DNA of 64,000 bases. Source: Lingula anatina. Lineage: Eukaryota; Brachiopoda; Lingulata; Lingulida; Lingulidae. Location: the NCBI RefSeq assembly GCF_001039355.2, contig NW_019775434.1, positions 199,428-263,427 of the forward strand. Direction: 5' to 3'. The notes beneath the pieces are model-generated. The model was not told the origin of the DNA and ran no database searches. It was given only the letters and a program-made list of their open reading frames with translations. The position numbers were made by a program, and so were the translations under genes. Shown one piece after another: positions 40,106 through 52,400 of this stretch; within the stretch, counting starts at the first letter, position 1, and each line of letters begins with the position of its first letter.

Positions 40106-40379
40106 CTAGAAATAATCAGTTGTGTAGTTTAACAATTGACCAATTGATCAGATCTTTGAAATAACTCAAAAATTTCTTTTATGAAAATTAAGAAAAAGTT
40201 TATTGCACTGAAGCACAGCTGGAACTAGAGGAAAAAACATTCAATTTCTTTCCAGCTATTAATCTGGCTGAACACTGCACTTCATAGCATGAAGCAACTC
40301 TTTCACACTGTTTTGCCACCTCTTTAGAATACTGTCACACAGCACTTTATTTGTTTGTTTATAGGGGCGTGTGCATTTC

Positions 40380-41202
40380 TGAGAAATCTTAGTGTTTCAC
40401 CTATTGGGCTAACCCTGCTGCATTACTAAGAAATCTTAGTGTTTCACCTATTGGGCTAACCCTGCTGCCTTACTAAGAAATCTTAGTGTTTCACCTATTG
40501 GGCTAACCCTGCTGCATTACTAAGAAATCTAACACCCCATTTCCATAGATTAAATCGACCTACTTTAGATCGACCTAACTCCCTTGGGGTTCACGCTAAA
40601 TAGCTGTCAGCCGGGCGGACACGAAAGTTAATTACCCCCTTACAGCTTGTAGTCGGCGGGACGGACATTTAAATCGGATTATCTGAAAGTAATCTAGTGA
40701 GACTCCCCGCGGGGATAGATCGATCTAAAATCTATGGAAATAGAGCCTTACTAAGACACCTATTGGGCTAACCCTGCTGCCTTACTAAGAAATCTTAGTG
40801 TTTCACCTATTGGGCTAACCCTGCTGCATTACTACGAAATCTTAGTGATTCACCTATTGGGCTAACCCTGCTGCCTTACTAAGAAATCTTAGTGATTCAC
40901 CTATTGGGCTAACCCTGCTGCCTTACTAAGAAATCTTAGTGTTTCACCTATTGGGCTAACCCTGCTGCCTTACTAAGAAATCTTAGTGATTCACCTATTG
41001 GGCTAACCCTGCTGCCTTACTAAGAAATCTTAGTGATTCACCTATTGGGCTAACCCTGCTGCCTTACTAAGAAATCTTAGTGATTCACCTATTGGGCTAA
41101 CCCTGCTGCCTTACTAAGAAATCTTAGTGTTTCACCTATTGGGCTAACCCTGCTGCCTTACTAAGAAATCTTAGTGTTTCACCTACTGGGCTAACCCTCC
41201 CG
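40380..41202. repeat. 47-bp minisatellite array, copy A
   Basis: About fourteen units of roughly 47 bp built around CTAAGAAATCTTAG, TTTCACCTATTGGGCTAACCC and TGCTGCCTTA. CTAAGA-AA-TCTTAG is a perfect inverted repeat, and GGG-CTAA-CCC is a second short one, so each unit can form small hairpins. Units alternate between GTGTTTC and GTGATTC variants. The array is interrupted by the element at 40531-40747 and lies upstream of WD40 exon 4. Confidence 0.9.
40531..40747. mobile_element. Inverted-repeat element inserted in the minisatellite (copy A)
   Basis: About 217 bp without coding capacity. The left end ATTTCCATAGATTAAATCGA faces a right end that is nearly its reverse complement (GATCTAAAATCTATGGAAAT). 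An inner pair AGATCGACC/GATCGATCT adds to the palindromic ends. It splits a minisatellite unit. The exact target duplication cannot be fixed because both edges fall in repeat DNA. Related copies are at 46089, 47674 and 32622. Confidence 0.75.
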
Positions 41203-42169
41203 CAGAAAAAAAGCACTTTAAAACGTTATGATATTTTTATTGTCCATTGCTAACTTTCATTGCTTTATTGCCCATTACAATTTGTGATCTTATATGTGTT
41301 ATTGCCTGGCGTTGAGTTATAACTGGTGCTTTTTTCTATAAAACAGCAAATCGATTCATGTTGCTGAATCAGTGAAAATGATGTAAATCCCGAGAACCCA
41401 TTACTCTACTGCCTAATGTTGTAGTTAGGGTTGTGCAATGTTCTCAAGTATAGAAACATCTGCTTTGATTATGCAAAGCATGTGTGTTGATGCATGAAGG
41501 GAGCAAAATATTCAAATTAAAGAAGAGAAAAATCTAGACATCATCATTGAAGTTATTGGTGATGAATTATTATTTCTAAATGAGGAGAGAGGAGGAAATG
41601 ACAGTTAATGATTTAGTAACTATAACAACAAAACAGAACTCTGAGGGGGCTTCTGGTAAAGTAACAGCTGGCCAACAACATGTAATCTGACACAGAACTG
41701 AACTGTATACAATAAAGAACAGAAATGTTTGATTGTCAAAAAAGAGGATATTGTTTTTTAGTTTATTTATAAAAGTATAACTATGGCCTTATATCAAAAT
41801 ACTGATTTGCAGTAGATGCTGATCCCCAGTTGGCATTTTGCTCTTTTCTAAATGCTAAAAAAGAACATTTTTGGACATGCTATTACACAAAGTTACTGGG
41901 TAATTTATAAATACATTTGTGGATCTGCAAGGGTGCATTAAAATTAGTTTTCATTATTCTTTTCTTCAGTCTCAAGATGATAATCAAGAGTTATAAACCC
42001 ACTGTGTACTATTTCAGACCACCTTGCAAACACAAAAACTTAAAGGCCATGGTTCTTTACTGTTTTCCCTCAGGTGGCAGTGAATGGTTTGCTGGTTTTT
42101 CACCCCAGTTATATGTGGTCAATGAAATAACTAAATACATTCGGTGGTCATGCAGGGCCATTTCAGCCA

Positions 42170-42170
42170 N
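42170..42170. other. Single N at the copy A/copy B junction
   Basis: A lone N lies exactly between the end of copy A (GGGCCATTTCAGCCA) and the start of copy B (CTTGAGGAAAGTAGG). It is read as a scaffold or gap-fill join, not as biological sequence. Confidence 0.9.
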
Positions 42171-42386
42171 CTTGAGGAAAGTAGGTCACCTGTTTCTGAG
42201 AGTTGGAGATCTACGCAGCATGTTCATTGGTCTAACCGACCGGTACAAATGATTTTATATGATGACAGCATTCAGTGCTCAAGTTTGGATGACACTCTTT
42301 TATACTCTGTTCCAGAGGCGCCACAAACCAAATCAAGTGATGGAGAGAACATTTTAGGTCCTCGTCTGAACTCCTGGGAATTGTAA
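42171..42386 (+). pseudogene. Orphan fragment of the acidic-protein last exon (copy B)
   Basis: Repeats the final 71 codons of the exon ending at 36743 and stops at the same place, but has no acceptor or upstream exons. Compared with the first copy it has Ser to Trp, Pro to Ser and Ser to Arg changes plus synonymous differences. It exists only because copy B starts in mid-exon, so it is probably an assembly by-product or allele. Confidence 0.75.
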
Positions 42387-43474
42387 ATCAGTAATTAAAA
42401 TTACCATATCTGCCAGCATGGTTGCTTTGTGAAAATATTTAAAAAAACTTTACAACTCACCTTTGAGTTACTGAAACTCAACTTTAATGATCACATTTTT
42501 CAAAATATCACAATGATGCAGGAAGAATACATACACTTCAAATGAAGCTCAAATAATAGTCACAGACATTTACAATAAAATTATCCATTTTAATATGTAA
42601 TGTACACACTTAACAAAGACCAGTATTGTTGCCTCTTAAGTTATGAGATTAGGGAAGCACTTCTAAACACATATATCTTGCTCTGCTATGCTAATAGATA
42701 CAATACAATGTCTTTAAACACAATATACACATTATATAATACTAAACACTATAGTCATTCTATCTGAACTTTGTAGAGTAGCAAATCCACTGTAATTTAA
42801 TAAGCAATATTTTGAAAAGGACATCGGTATCACTTCTGAGTATACATCAGCATACTGAATGGTTATGCCTGTTACATAATAATAAGAACTTTATCTTATA
42901 GAGAATGCCAATAACAACACACTAACAATATATAATGTGGACGGAATATGTGCATGCTGCTTTCAGGAATGCATATCTCAAAAATCTTTTTTTTTTACAA
43001 ATAAAATGCTATTTAGTTTTAAAATACTTTTAGACACTGCAGTAATGTGGACGGAATAGTGCATGCTGCTTCCAGGAATATCTCAAAAATCTTTTTTTAC
43101 AAATAACAATGTATTTTCTTTTAAAATAATTTTGGACACTGCATTCATGTTAAAAAATGTTAAACCATATGTAATTATGGAATAAAATAAAGTGGCGAGC
43201 AGTTCTTTGCCTCTTTTTGGTGGTTTGGAAAGTTTCCTGTCATTTTTACTAGATTGTCTCTCTATAAAACGTTGATATGTATATATTGTACAAAGTATAT
43301 CAATATACCTGGATGGTTGTTGGCACAACAGAGGTGGGCAGACATTGTGTATACATAACTCAATAGTTTGAGTAGTATCTTGAGCCACTGTTACATTTAC
43401 CATATTCACTACAGTAGGTCCTCTTAAAAAGGTCTCTCATTCATCATATAGAAGAAATTGTGCTAAGTCTCCTC

Positions 43475-46400
43475 TCACTTCTTTTCATTTTTGACAATGT
43501 GTACTTGGTGTTCAGATCCAATGGCCAGCTTATGGATGGCTCCTGTTTTTGTGCTGTCCACACAGTACACACCTTGAGGGAGATCATACACCTGACCAGT
43601 TACCTGTGTATTACAAACATTATGTAACGTTAGTTTGATTATACTTTACTCTGGTTAAATAATCAAATTGAATTGAATTAAATTTATTCCCATCAAACAT
43701 GTGTGAAGTTTTCAACAAGCTGTGATGCTTATAATTTCCATTTATTAATATTTACATATTTACATTCAACATATAACAATACGTAATTAACAGGCAATGG
43801 TCATGGCAATATGTGGAATCTTGATTTAGTTGGTCTTAAGCCAAACTTACATTCAGTGTGCCCCTGTCAATGACCATGGCCATGTTGTGATCACATCCAC
43901 CACATACCATATAGTCTTTACCCAGCCACTGGGCACAGTACAGCTGGAAGGAAACCAGAACTTTTCTATTACAACTTCAGTCTTGACCATCATATTTAGA
44001 CGACTGAATTGACTTCTGTTTAATGATAAAAAAACATCATGAAAAACCTTTGCATTCACTTGATGCAGATTTATTCTACAGTCTCAGTAAAATACCCAAT
44101 ATAAATGAAAACCGTGACTTAAAACACACACACACAAAAAATAAATAAATAAAAATAAAAAATTCATTCTGCATTTGCACTACAGTACAAATATCTGAGG
44201 CCTGTGCCATTTCACTTCCATACTGTTTCACTCACCAGACTTGAATGCATGTGGTCTATGGGAACATCTTTGATCTTAGCTCCATTATTAAAGTCCCAGA
44301 TCTGCAAGTAAAGCAGAAGTTCACATTTGAAAATATGCCTTTAGTTTTCTCTAATGAAACAGACACCGAGACATGAATTTAACATCCTTTGTAAACGGTA
44401 CTGATACGTAGGTTCATGCAAATCTAATGATACCAACTCTCTCTCTCTCTCTCTTGTTCTATACATTTATGGATTATCTGGGCTACCATATGCAATATCC
44501 ATAGGAGTGGTACATGTAATATAATCTTGTACCTGCAGTGTGTTCTCCTTTCTCCAAGAGCCTGTGAGGATGTGGTTATGAACTGGATCAATATCCAAGG
44601 CATCTCCACATATGTGTGGACCAAACAGTGACCTTCAACAACAATAACATAACTGTTATGATTGAATAGATTATCTTTAAAAAATTTAAAATATGCTTCA
44701 CTGAAATATATTATGTAGTGACAAGTTTGAAGAACAACATGTTACTCTAGCTGTTTTGAAAAACGTTTTTTCTTATCTAGACTCCCTTGTAAGGATTAAC
44801 ATTAAAAAGAACTAAATTTTCATATCTGATAGCTTTAACAATATCTCCTGGTTGACAATATTATGATGGATTTTGACCGAGACTTGAGGAGTGACAATTC
44901 AAATGCAATTTCCTCACCTGGTGGACCCTTTCTGTCTCAGATCCCAGAACTGTACAGTATCATCCCACCCTCCTGATATGAAGATGTTGGGTTCATATGG
45001 ATGGAATTTCAAGGCAAAGACCCTCAGCCGATGACCATTCATCAAATCTCTACTATCACTGAAAGGTGACAAATAAAATACATTGCTGGATTATGCTCAT
45101 AGCCCAATTGCTCCTCCTACATTTTTTTCAAAATATTGATGTGCAAAGACTTCACTGAAGATGAATTTTATGAAAAAAAGACTGTCCTTATTTTGGTTAT
45201 TCTACATATAGAAATAATGAATGAATCTATTTTTCCTCAATTTTTGTCTGAACTTATCGGCTTGATAAATTATGCATTTGCTTTTATCAATACAGGAGCT
45301 ATGGGGAAGAATTTACATTATTTGTCATTTGCAGCCTACAAATTTTTTTTTAATATTAAAACTCTAAATGGCCTAACTAGCAGTTATTAATATAGACGTG
45401 TATCTGCACCAATCTCTTTTTTTTTAAAAATCTATCCTGCACAATTTTCCCCCCACCTCCACAGTCTCATACCTTGGCTCACAGGTAAAAACTTTCCTCT
45501 TGCTCTCAGTGTCATAGACATGGATCTCAGAGTCGGCACCGGCTGTGATAAACTTTTCTGTGCTAGGAGTGAATGCGGAAGTCAGCGTCTGCCTCACCTC
45601 ATGGATTGTGTGGATACAAGAACCAGATGTGTAGTGCCAGAACTTTATCTGTCCAGAGGCATCTAGAAATAATCAGTTGTGTAGTTTAACAATTGACCAA
45701 TTGATCAGATCTTTGAAATAACTCAAAAATTTCTTTTATGAAAATTAAGAAAAAGTTTATTGCACTGAAGCACAGCTGGAACTAGAGGAAAAAACATCCA
45801 ATTTCTTTCCAGCCATTAATCTGGCTGAACAGTGCACTTCATAGCATGAAGCAACTCTTTCACACTGTTTTGCCACCTCTTTAGAAAACTGTCACACAGC
45901 ACTTTATTTGTTTGTTTATAGGGGCGTGTGCATTTCTGAGAAATCATAGTGTTTCACCTATTGGGCTAACCCCTGCTGCCTTACTAAGAAATCTTAGTGT
46001 TTCACCTATTGGGCTAACCCTGCTGCATTACTAAGAAATCTTAGTGTTTCACCTATTGGGCTAACCCTGCTGCATTACTAAGAAATCTAACACCCCATTT
46101 CCATAGATTAGATCGACCTACTTTAGATCGACCTAACTCCCTTGGGGTTCACGCTAAATAGCTGTCAGCCGGGCAGACACGAAAGTTAATTACCCCCTTA
46201 CAGCTTGTAGTAGGCGGGACGGACATTTAAGTCGGATTATCTGAAAGTAATCTAGAGAGACTCCCAGCGGGGATAGATTGATCTAAAATCTATGGGAATA
46301 GAGCCTTAGTGTTTCACCTATTGGGCTAACCCCTGCTGCCTTACTAAGAAATCTTAGTGATTCACCTATTGGGCTAACCCTGCTGCCTTACTAAGAAATC

Positions 46401-49400
46401 TTAGTGATTCACCTATTGGGCTAACCCTGCTGCCTTACTAAGAAATCTTAGTGTTTCACCTATTGGGCTAAGCCTGCTGCCTTACTAAGAAATCTTAGTG
46501 TCTCACCTATTGGGCTAACCCTCCCGCAGAAAAAAAGCACTTTAAAACGTTATGATATTTTTATTGTCCATTGCTAACTTTCATTGCTTTATTGCCCATT
46601 ACAATTTGTGATCTTATATGTGTTACTGCCTGGCGTTGAGTTATAACTGGTGCTTTTTTCTATAAAACAGCAAATCGATTCATGTTGCTGAATCAGTGAA
46701 AATGATGCAAATCCTGAGAACCCATTACTCTACTGCCTAATGTTGTAGTTAGGGTTGTGCAATGTTCTCAAGTATAGAAACATCTGCTTTGATTATGCAA
46801 AGCATGTGTGTTGATGCATGAAGGGAGCAAAATATTCAAATTAAAGAAGAGAAAAATCTAGACATCATCATTGAAGTTATTGGTGATGAATTATTATTTC
46901 TAAACGAGGAGAGAGGAGGAAATGACAGTTAATGATTTAGTAACTATAACAACAAAACAGAACTCTGAGGGGGCTTCTGGTAAAGTAACAGCTGGCCAAC
47001 AACATGTAATCTGACATAGAACTGAACTGTATACAATAAAGAAAAGAAATGTTTGATTGTCAAAAAAGAGGATATTGTTTTTTAGTTTATTTATAAAAGT
47101 ATAACTATGGCCTTATATCAAAATACTGATTTGCAGTAGATGCTGATCCCCAGTTGGCATTTTGCTCTTTTCTAAATGCTAAAAAAGAACATTTTTGGAC
47201 ATGCTATTACACAAAGTTACTGGGTAATTTATAAATATATTTGTGGATCTGCAAGGGTGCATTAAAATTAGTTTTCATTATTCTTTTCTTCAGTCTCAAG
47301 ATGATAATCAAGAGTTATAAACCCACTGTGTACTATTTCAGACCACCTTGCAAACACAAAAACTTAAAGGCCACGGTTCTTTACTGTTTTCCCTCAGGTG
47401 GCAGTGAATGGTTTGCTGGTTTTTCACCCCAGTTATATGTGGTCAATGAAATAACTAAATACATTCGGTGGTCATGCAGGGCCATTTCAGCTATTAAATA
47501 CCTATGTTCTTACTTCATTGCAAGTGACACAATGATAAATGTATAGCCCTTGTTTTATAACAGTGCTAGTAACACTGACGAAGAGTGAATACACTATTGT
47601 ATAAATACATCTGCTATACAAGTGGAGTTAAAACAGCGGAAACAAGTTGAGCAAACTATGCAAATGTGTTTTNCATAGATTAGATCGACCTACTTTAGAT
47701 CGACCTAACTCCCTTGGGGTTCACGCTAAATAGCTGTCAGCCGGGCAGACACGAAAGTTAATTACCCCCTTACAGCTTGTAGTAGGCGGGACGGACATTT
47801 AAGTCGGATTATCTGAAAGTAATCTAGAGAGACTCCCAGCGGGGATAGATTGATCTAAAATCTATGGGAATAGAGCCTTAGTGTTTCACCTATTGGGCTA
47901 ACCCCTGCTGCCTTACTAAGAAATCTTAGTGATTCACCTATTGGGCTAACCCTGCTGCCTTACTAAGAAATCTTAGTGATTCACCTATTGGGCTAACCCT
48001 GCTGCCTTACTAAGAAATCTTAGTGTTTCACCTATTGGGCTAAGCCTGCTGCCTTACTAAGAAATCTTAGTGTCTCACCTATTGGGCTAACCCTCCCGCA
48101 GAAAAAAAGCACTTTAAAACGTTATGATATTTTTATTGTCCATTGCTAACTTTCATTGCTTTATTGCCCATTACAATTTGTGATCTTATATGTGTTACTG
48201 CCTGGCGTTGAGTTATAACTGGTGCTTTTTTCTATAAAACAGCAAATCGATTCATGTTGCTGAATCAGTGAAAATGATGCAAATCCTGAGAACCCATTAC
48301 TCTACTGCCTAATGTTGTAGTTAGGGTTGTGCAATGTTCTCAAGTATAGAAACATCTGCTTTGATTATGCAAAGCATGTGTGTTGATGCATGAAGGGAGC
48401 AAAATATTCAAATTAAAGAAGAGAAAAATCTAGACATCATCATTGAAGTTATTGGTGATGAATTATTATTTCTAAACGAGGAGAGAGGAGGAAATGACAG
48501 TTAATGATTTAGTAACTATAACAACAAAACAGAACTCTGAGGGGGCTTCTGGTAAAGTAACAGCTGGCCAACAACATGTAATCTGACATAGAACTGAACT
48601 GTATACAATAAAGAAAAGAAATGTTTGATTGTCAAAAAAGAGGATATTGTTTTTTAGTTTATTTATAAAAGTATAACTATGGCCTTATATCAAAATACTG
48701 ATTTGCAGTAGATGCTGATCCCCAGTTGGCATTTTGCTCTTTTCTAAATGCTAAAAAAGAACATTTTTGGACATGCTATTACACAAAGTTACTGGGTAAT
48801 TTATAAATATATTTGTGGATCTGCAAGGGTGCATTAAAATTAGTTTTCATTATTCTTTTCTTCAGTCTCAAGATGATAATCAAGAGTTATAAACCCACTG
48901 TGTACTATTTCAGACCACCTTGCAAACACAAAAACTTAAAGGCCACGGTTCTTTACTGTTTTCCCTCAGGTGGCAGTGAATGGTTTGCTGGTTTTTCACC
49001 CCAGTTATATGTGGTCAATGAAATAACTAAATACATTCGGTGGTCATGCAGGGCCATTTCAGCTATTAAATACCTATGTTCTTACTTCATTGCAAGTGAC
49101 ACAATGATAAATGTATAGCCCTTGTTTTATAACAGTGCTAGTAACACTGACGAAGAGTGAATACACTATTGTATAAATACATCTGCTATACAAGTGGAGT
49201 TAAAACAGCGGAAACAAGTTGAGCAAACTATGCAAATGTGTTTTATGTGTTGGGTTAAATAAACAACATGCTTCTTTGGCAAATTTCTTCTTGCTTGAAC
49301 AGAAAAGTAACTTTTTTGAGATTATCTGAAATACTTGCTTAGGACTTTGAATCTTTGCTTAGTGCAAACATTATGTGGATCAATAGCTTTAGATAGTCAA

Positions 49401-52400
49401 ATTAATACGTTATAATGCTGTTTTAAGAAATGCACTGGCTCATATCTAAAAGGTTTCTGTCAAATACTAAAGATCACAAGTGCCCCCACTGCAATAAAAT
49501 TGAAACTGAAACTCATTTCTTACTGAAATGTAAAAAGCATAGTGACAGAAAAACTAGATTAATGATACCACCAGAGCAGGAAACAGACCCTGAAAAACTA
49601 AGTTGCTGCTCAGTCTATTAAGTGAATCATGCTTAAGAGCCATGCATGTATATATTACTGAAGGCATTAACAAAACGAGATACCCATTACTTGCCATAGT
49701 CTATGATCCTCTGCTATTTTCTAGTCCTCATGCCTATTTTGTTAATAATATATTTTGTATAAATATGTGTGTAAAAAAGCAATAGTGTAGAGAGCCTATA
49801 AAATATAGTTTGTACACATTTTAGTTCTCAATTAAGTATTAATATTTATAATTGTTGTTATAAATATCAATGGACATGGTACATCCCTGGTGTAGTTCAA
49901 TTTGACTGTTCACTAAAATAACAAGAAAACAAAACTAATGACGATTTGCACATTTTGTTTGAATACAATTTAAATGCCTGGTGTCATTTTGACGCAGGGT
50001 ACAGCAGTTATTTGCACTTTGGCCACACACATTTTTAATGCTTTTAAGGAAAGCCATTATTTCTTAGGGAGCCTGCCAATACAAGAATTACAGGATATGC
50101 TCCTTGTTCTCCTACAGTTAAATTCCCACGGTTGTATGCACATATGATTAAAAACACATCAAGAATTATTAAATGTGATATTAAGTAGAATTATCTATCA
50201 TGCTTTTTGTGTGATAAAGCAAAATTGAGGTAATCTGATGATTAATCTGTAAATTCGGAACACACTTGATTTATTTGATCTTTAAATATGATCTTATCTC
50301 TGATAGCTATACAGAAACACCTGTCACTCACAGCAAGCTCACTGCCCTGCTCACTTGGGTTATTTTGGGCTGAACAGTTGACATTGCTGCCAACAATGAT
50401 GAATGAGAAACAAGTTTGTTTACCAGCTCTACAAGTTTACACATTGGACCCTTCACGCCAAATACTGGTTACAAAACCAACTGTTAAAACATCTAGCTAA
50501 TCCTTTACAAAAGAGACTTGATTTCAAATTTGATACTACAGCATAGCTGATTTAAAAATACATTAAACTATTTTTAAATTTCCAGTACTGCTTGCAAAAT
50601 ATGTACAGATAATGAAATATTTCTGTTGTGTGAAAGTAGTTTTAAACAGAATTTTATTAAAAAAATCAAAACAAAGAAACTTACATGTTGCCATCAGGAT
50701 GTGAGAATGTTCAATTTTGTCATCTCCTGCCATTGCTATGACAAAGTTAATGCTGGTCACTGGTAAATGAGTGTGGATGGTCTCATCATCTGATAATACA
50801 TGGAGAAGCTGCCCCGTGTCTGGATTGAAAACCTACGAAATGAGAAAATGCACCCAACTTACTTCATAAAATCAAATATACTGAGCGTGAGTGTATTTTT
50901 GTATAATTCTAGTAGCTAAGAAATTATGTATCTATGTATATATTTTAAACATATGAGATTTAAGTGCTGATGGTGTCACTAATTGATTTACAAGATATAT
51001 CTGCTTCACTTAATGCATGAACATAGAATCCACGCCCTACAGGAAGCAGCAAACATTTTCTGTATGCTGAAATGACAAAGATATAAAGTTGAGAGGTACA
51101 GTGTATGAATGCTGCCATGAATATTTTTGTAACTGTGTTCTACTGCCTTGACTATGCAAGGCCTGATAAAAAAAATCTTTAGAACTGCTGTAGGGCCAAA
51201 CAGAACTGTTACTGATATATATTGGTCGGCGAGTTTTTTGTAAAGAGGTTTTAAGTACATAAAAACTGTTAATGCTGGTCAAATACATAGTGTGGGTAAT
51301 TTTTCAGTATAAAAACGACACTGTCAATATTTTTCATAATGTCACTTTTTCCCCACTTCACCAAACCAAGCCAAATGCATTTCCACCCTTAAAATCATGG
51401 TTGGTTGCACATGTCAACCAACTTATCAATGTTGTCTGGCCTAAAGCAATAAAAATCTAAAAATTTATCATCGATTTTTTTTTCTTATAAAAAATAAAGC
51501 AGGAAAATCAGAAAAATGTATATTGGCAAGTTTCTGGGAATTCTGAGCTAGTGCATTTGATGACTGGAAATCATTGAAAGTTCACTTTGAATAATTTACA
51601 GCAGATCAATCATAGTATTTTCCAGCCTTGAGCACCAGCGTTCTATTCTGCGTCTAATGGCATCACACACACTTTACTGCTGTTAGTATTCTACCTATTG
51701 CAGGTAAATCTGATAAATAGTACCCTTATTGATTTTTGAAAATTTAGATTTAGTTCTGAGAATTCTTCTTAATGGCTTTTAACTCTCCATGTTCTGCAAT
51801 CAATAAGTTTTATTCCCAAGTGAACATAGTTAGGGAGAAGAACCATCAATTCAAGAGTTGATTTTCTTTCTCTGACACTATATAGTTTCTTCACACATAC
51901 ACAATGACACATATAAAATAGATTTAAATTAATTAAGAAAATACGAAAATAAAAAATTAGAATCTCAGGCATGTAAAAAGTAATTTTACTGAATTTTTAG
52001 ATCAAACATGAAACTAAAGGATTATTTTCTCTTTAGTTCTGTAAAACAGTTACACAAAAGTATAATTCCACCATGTTTTGTGCAACACCTCTGTATAATT
52101 GCTTTTTAAGATGATATTACCTGCAAATAGTTTCCACCTTATCTTTAAAAACCTAGCAACACCTTATGTGTATTCTCACCTTTTCTAGTCTCATAAGATG
52201 CCAATCAGAGTTGAAAGTTTTGTTTTTCCTATCTCCATTACAAACTGAAATACTGTACTGATTTTGTTATCTGGCCAATAAATATGCCACAAGGTAAAAA
52301 GTATTTCTACCAAAGCTTACTTTGATTGTCCCATCTGCTTGACCCACTGCCAATACATTTCCCTCAGGATGGAAGCGACAACACATCACTTCATGCGAAC

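Larger units (their letters stand above)
36530..42169. repeat. Tandem duplication, copy A
   Basis: Begins inside the last coding exon of the acidic-protein gene (CTTGAGGAAAGTAGG) and ends at the N at 42170. It matches copy B along its length with scattered substitutions, small indels and a longer minisatellite array. It carries WD40 exons 4-9 on the minus strand. Differences seen in the WD40 last exon are synonymous, as expected between alleles or very young duplicates. Confidence 0.9.
42171..47672. repeat. Tandem duplication, copy B
   Basis: Same order of segments as copy A: exon fragment, 3' flanks, WD40 exons 9-4, minisatellite and flank. It runs 180 bp further to the right than copy A before meeting an N at 47673. 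The WD40 exons here connect in phase to exons 1-3 further right. The minisatellite is shorter than in copy A. Confidence 0.9.

Noticed and set aside
40380-41202. Regular repeat array considered as a CRISPR-like array
   Set aside because: Units are contiguous 47-bp repeats with no unique spacers and the genome is eukaryotic; it is a minisatellite.
42155-42166. GGGCCATTTCAG shared between the end of copy A and OXSM exon 5 (near 56587)
   Set aside because: Twelve bases only; chance or minor microhomology, not enough to argue for a real rearrangement.
47241-47546. 101-codon open frame repeated at 48813 and, in part, at 41917
   Set aside because: It recurs only because the DNA is duplicated; no family features and no exon signals.
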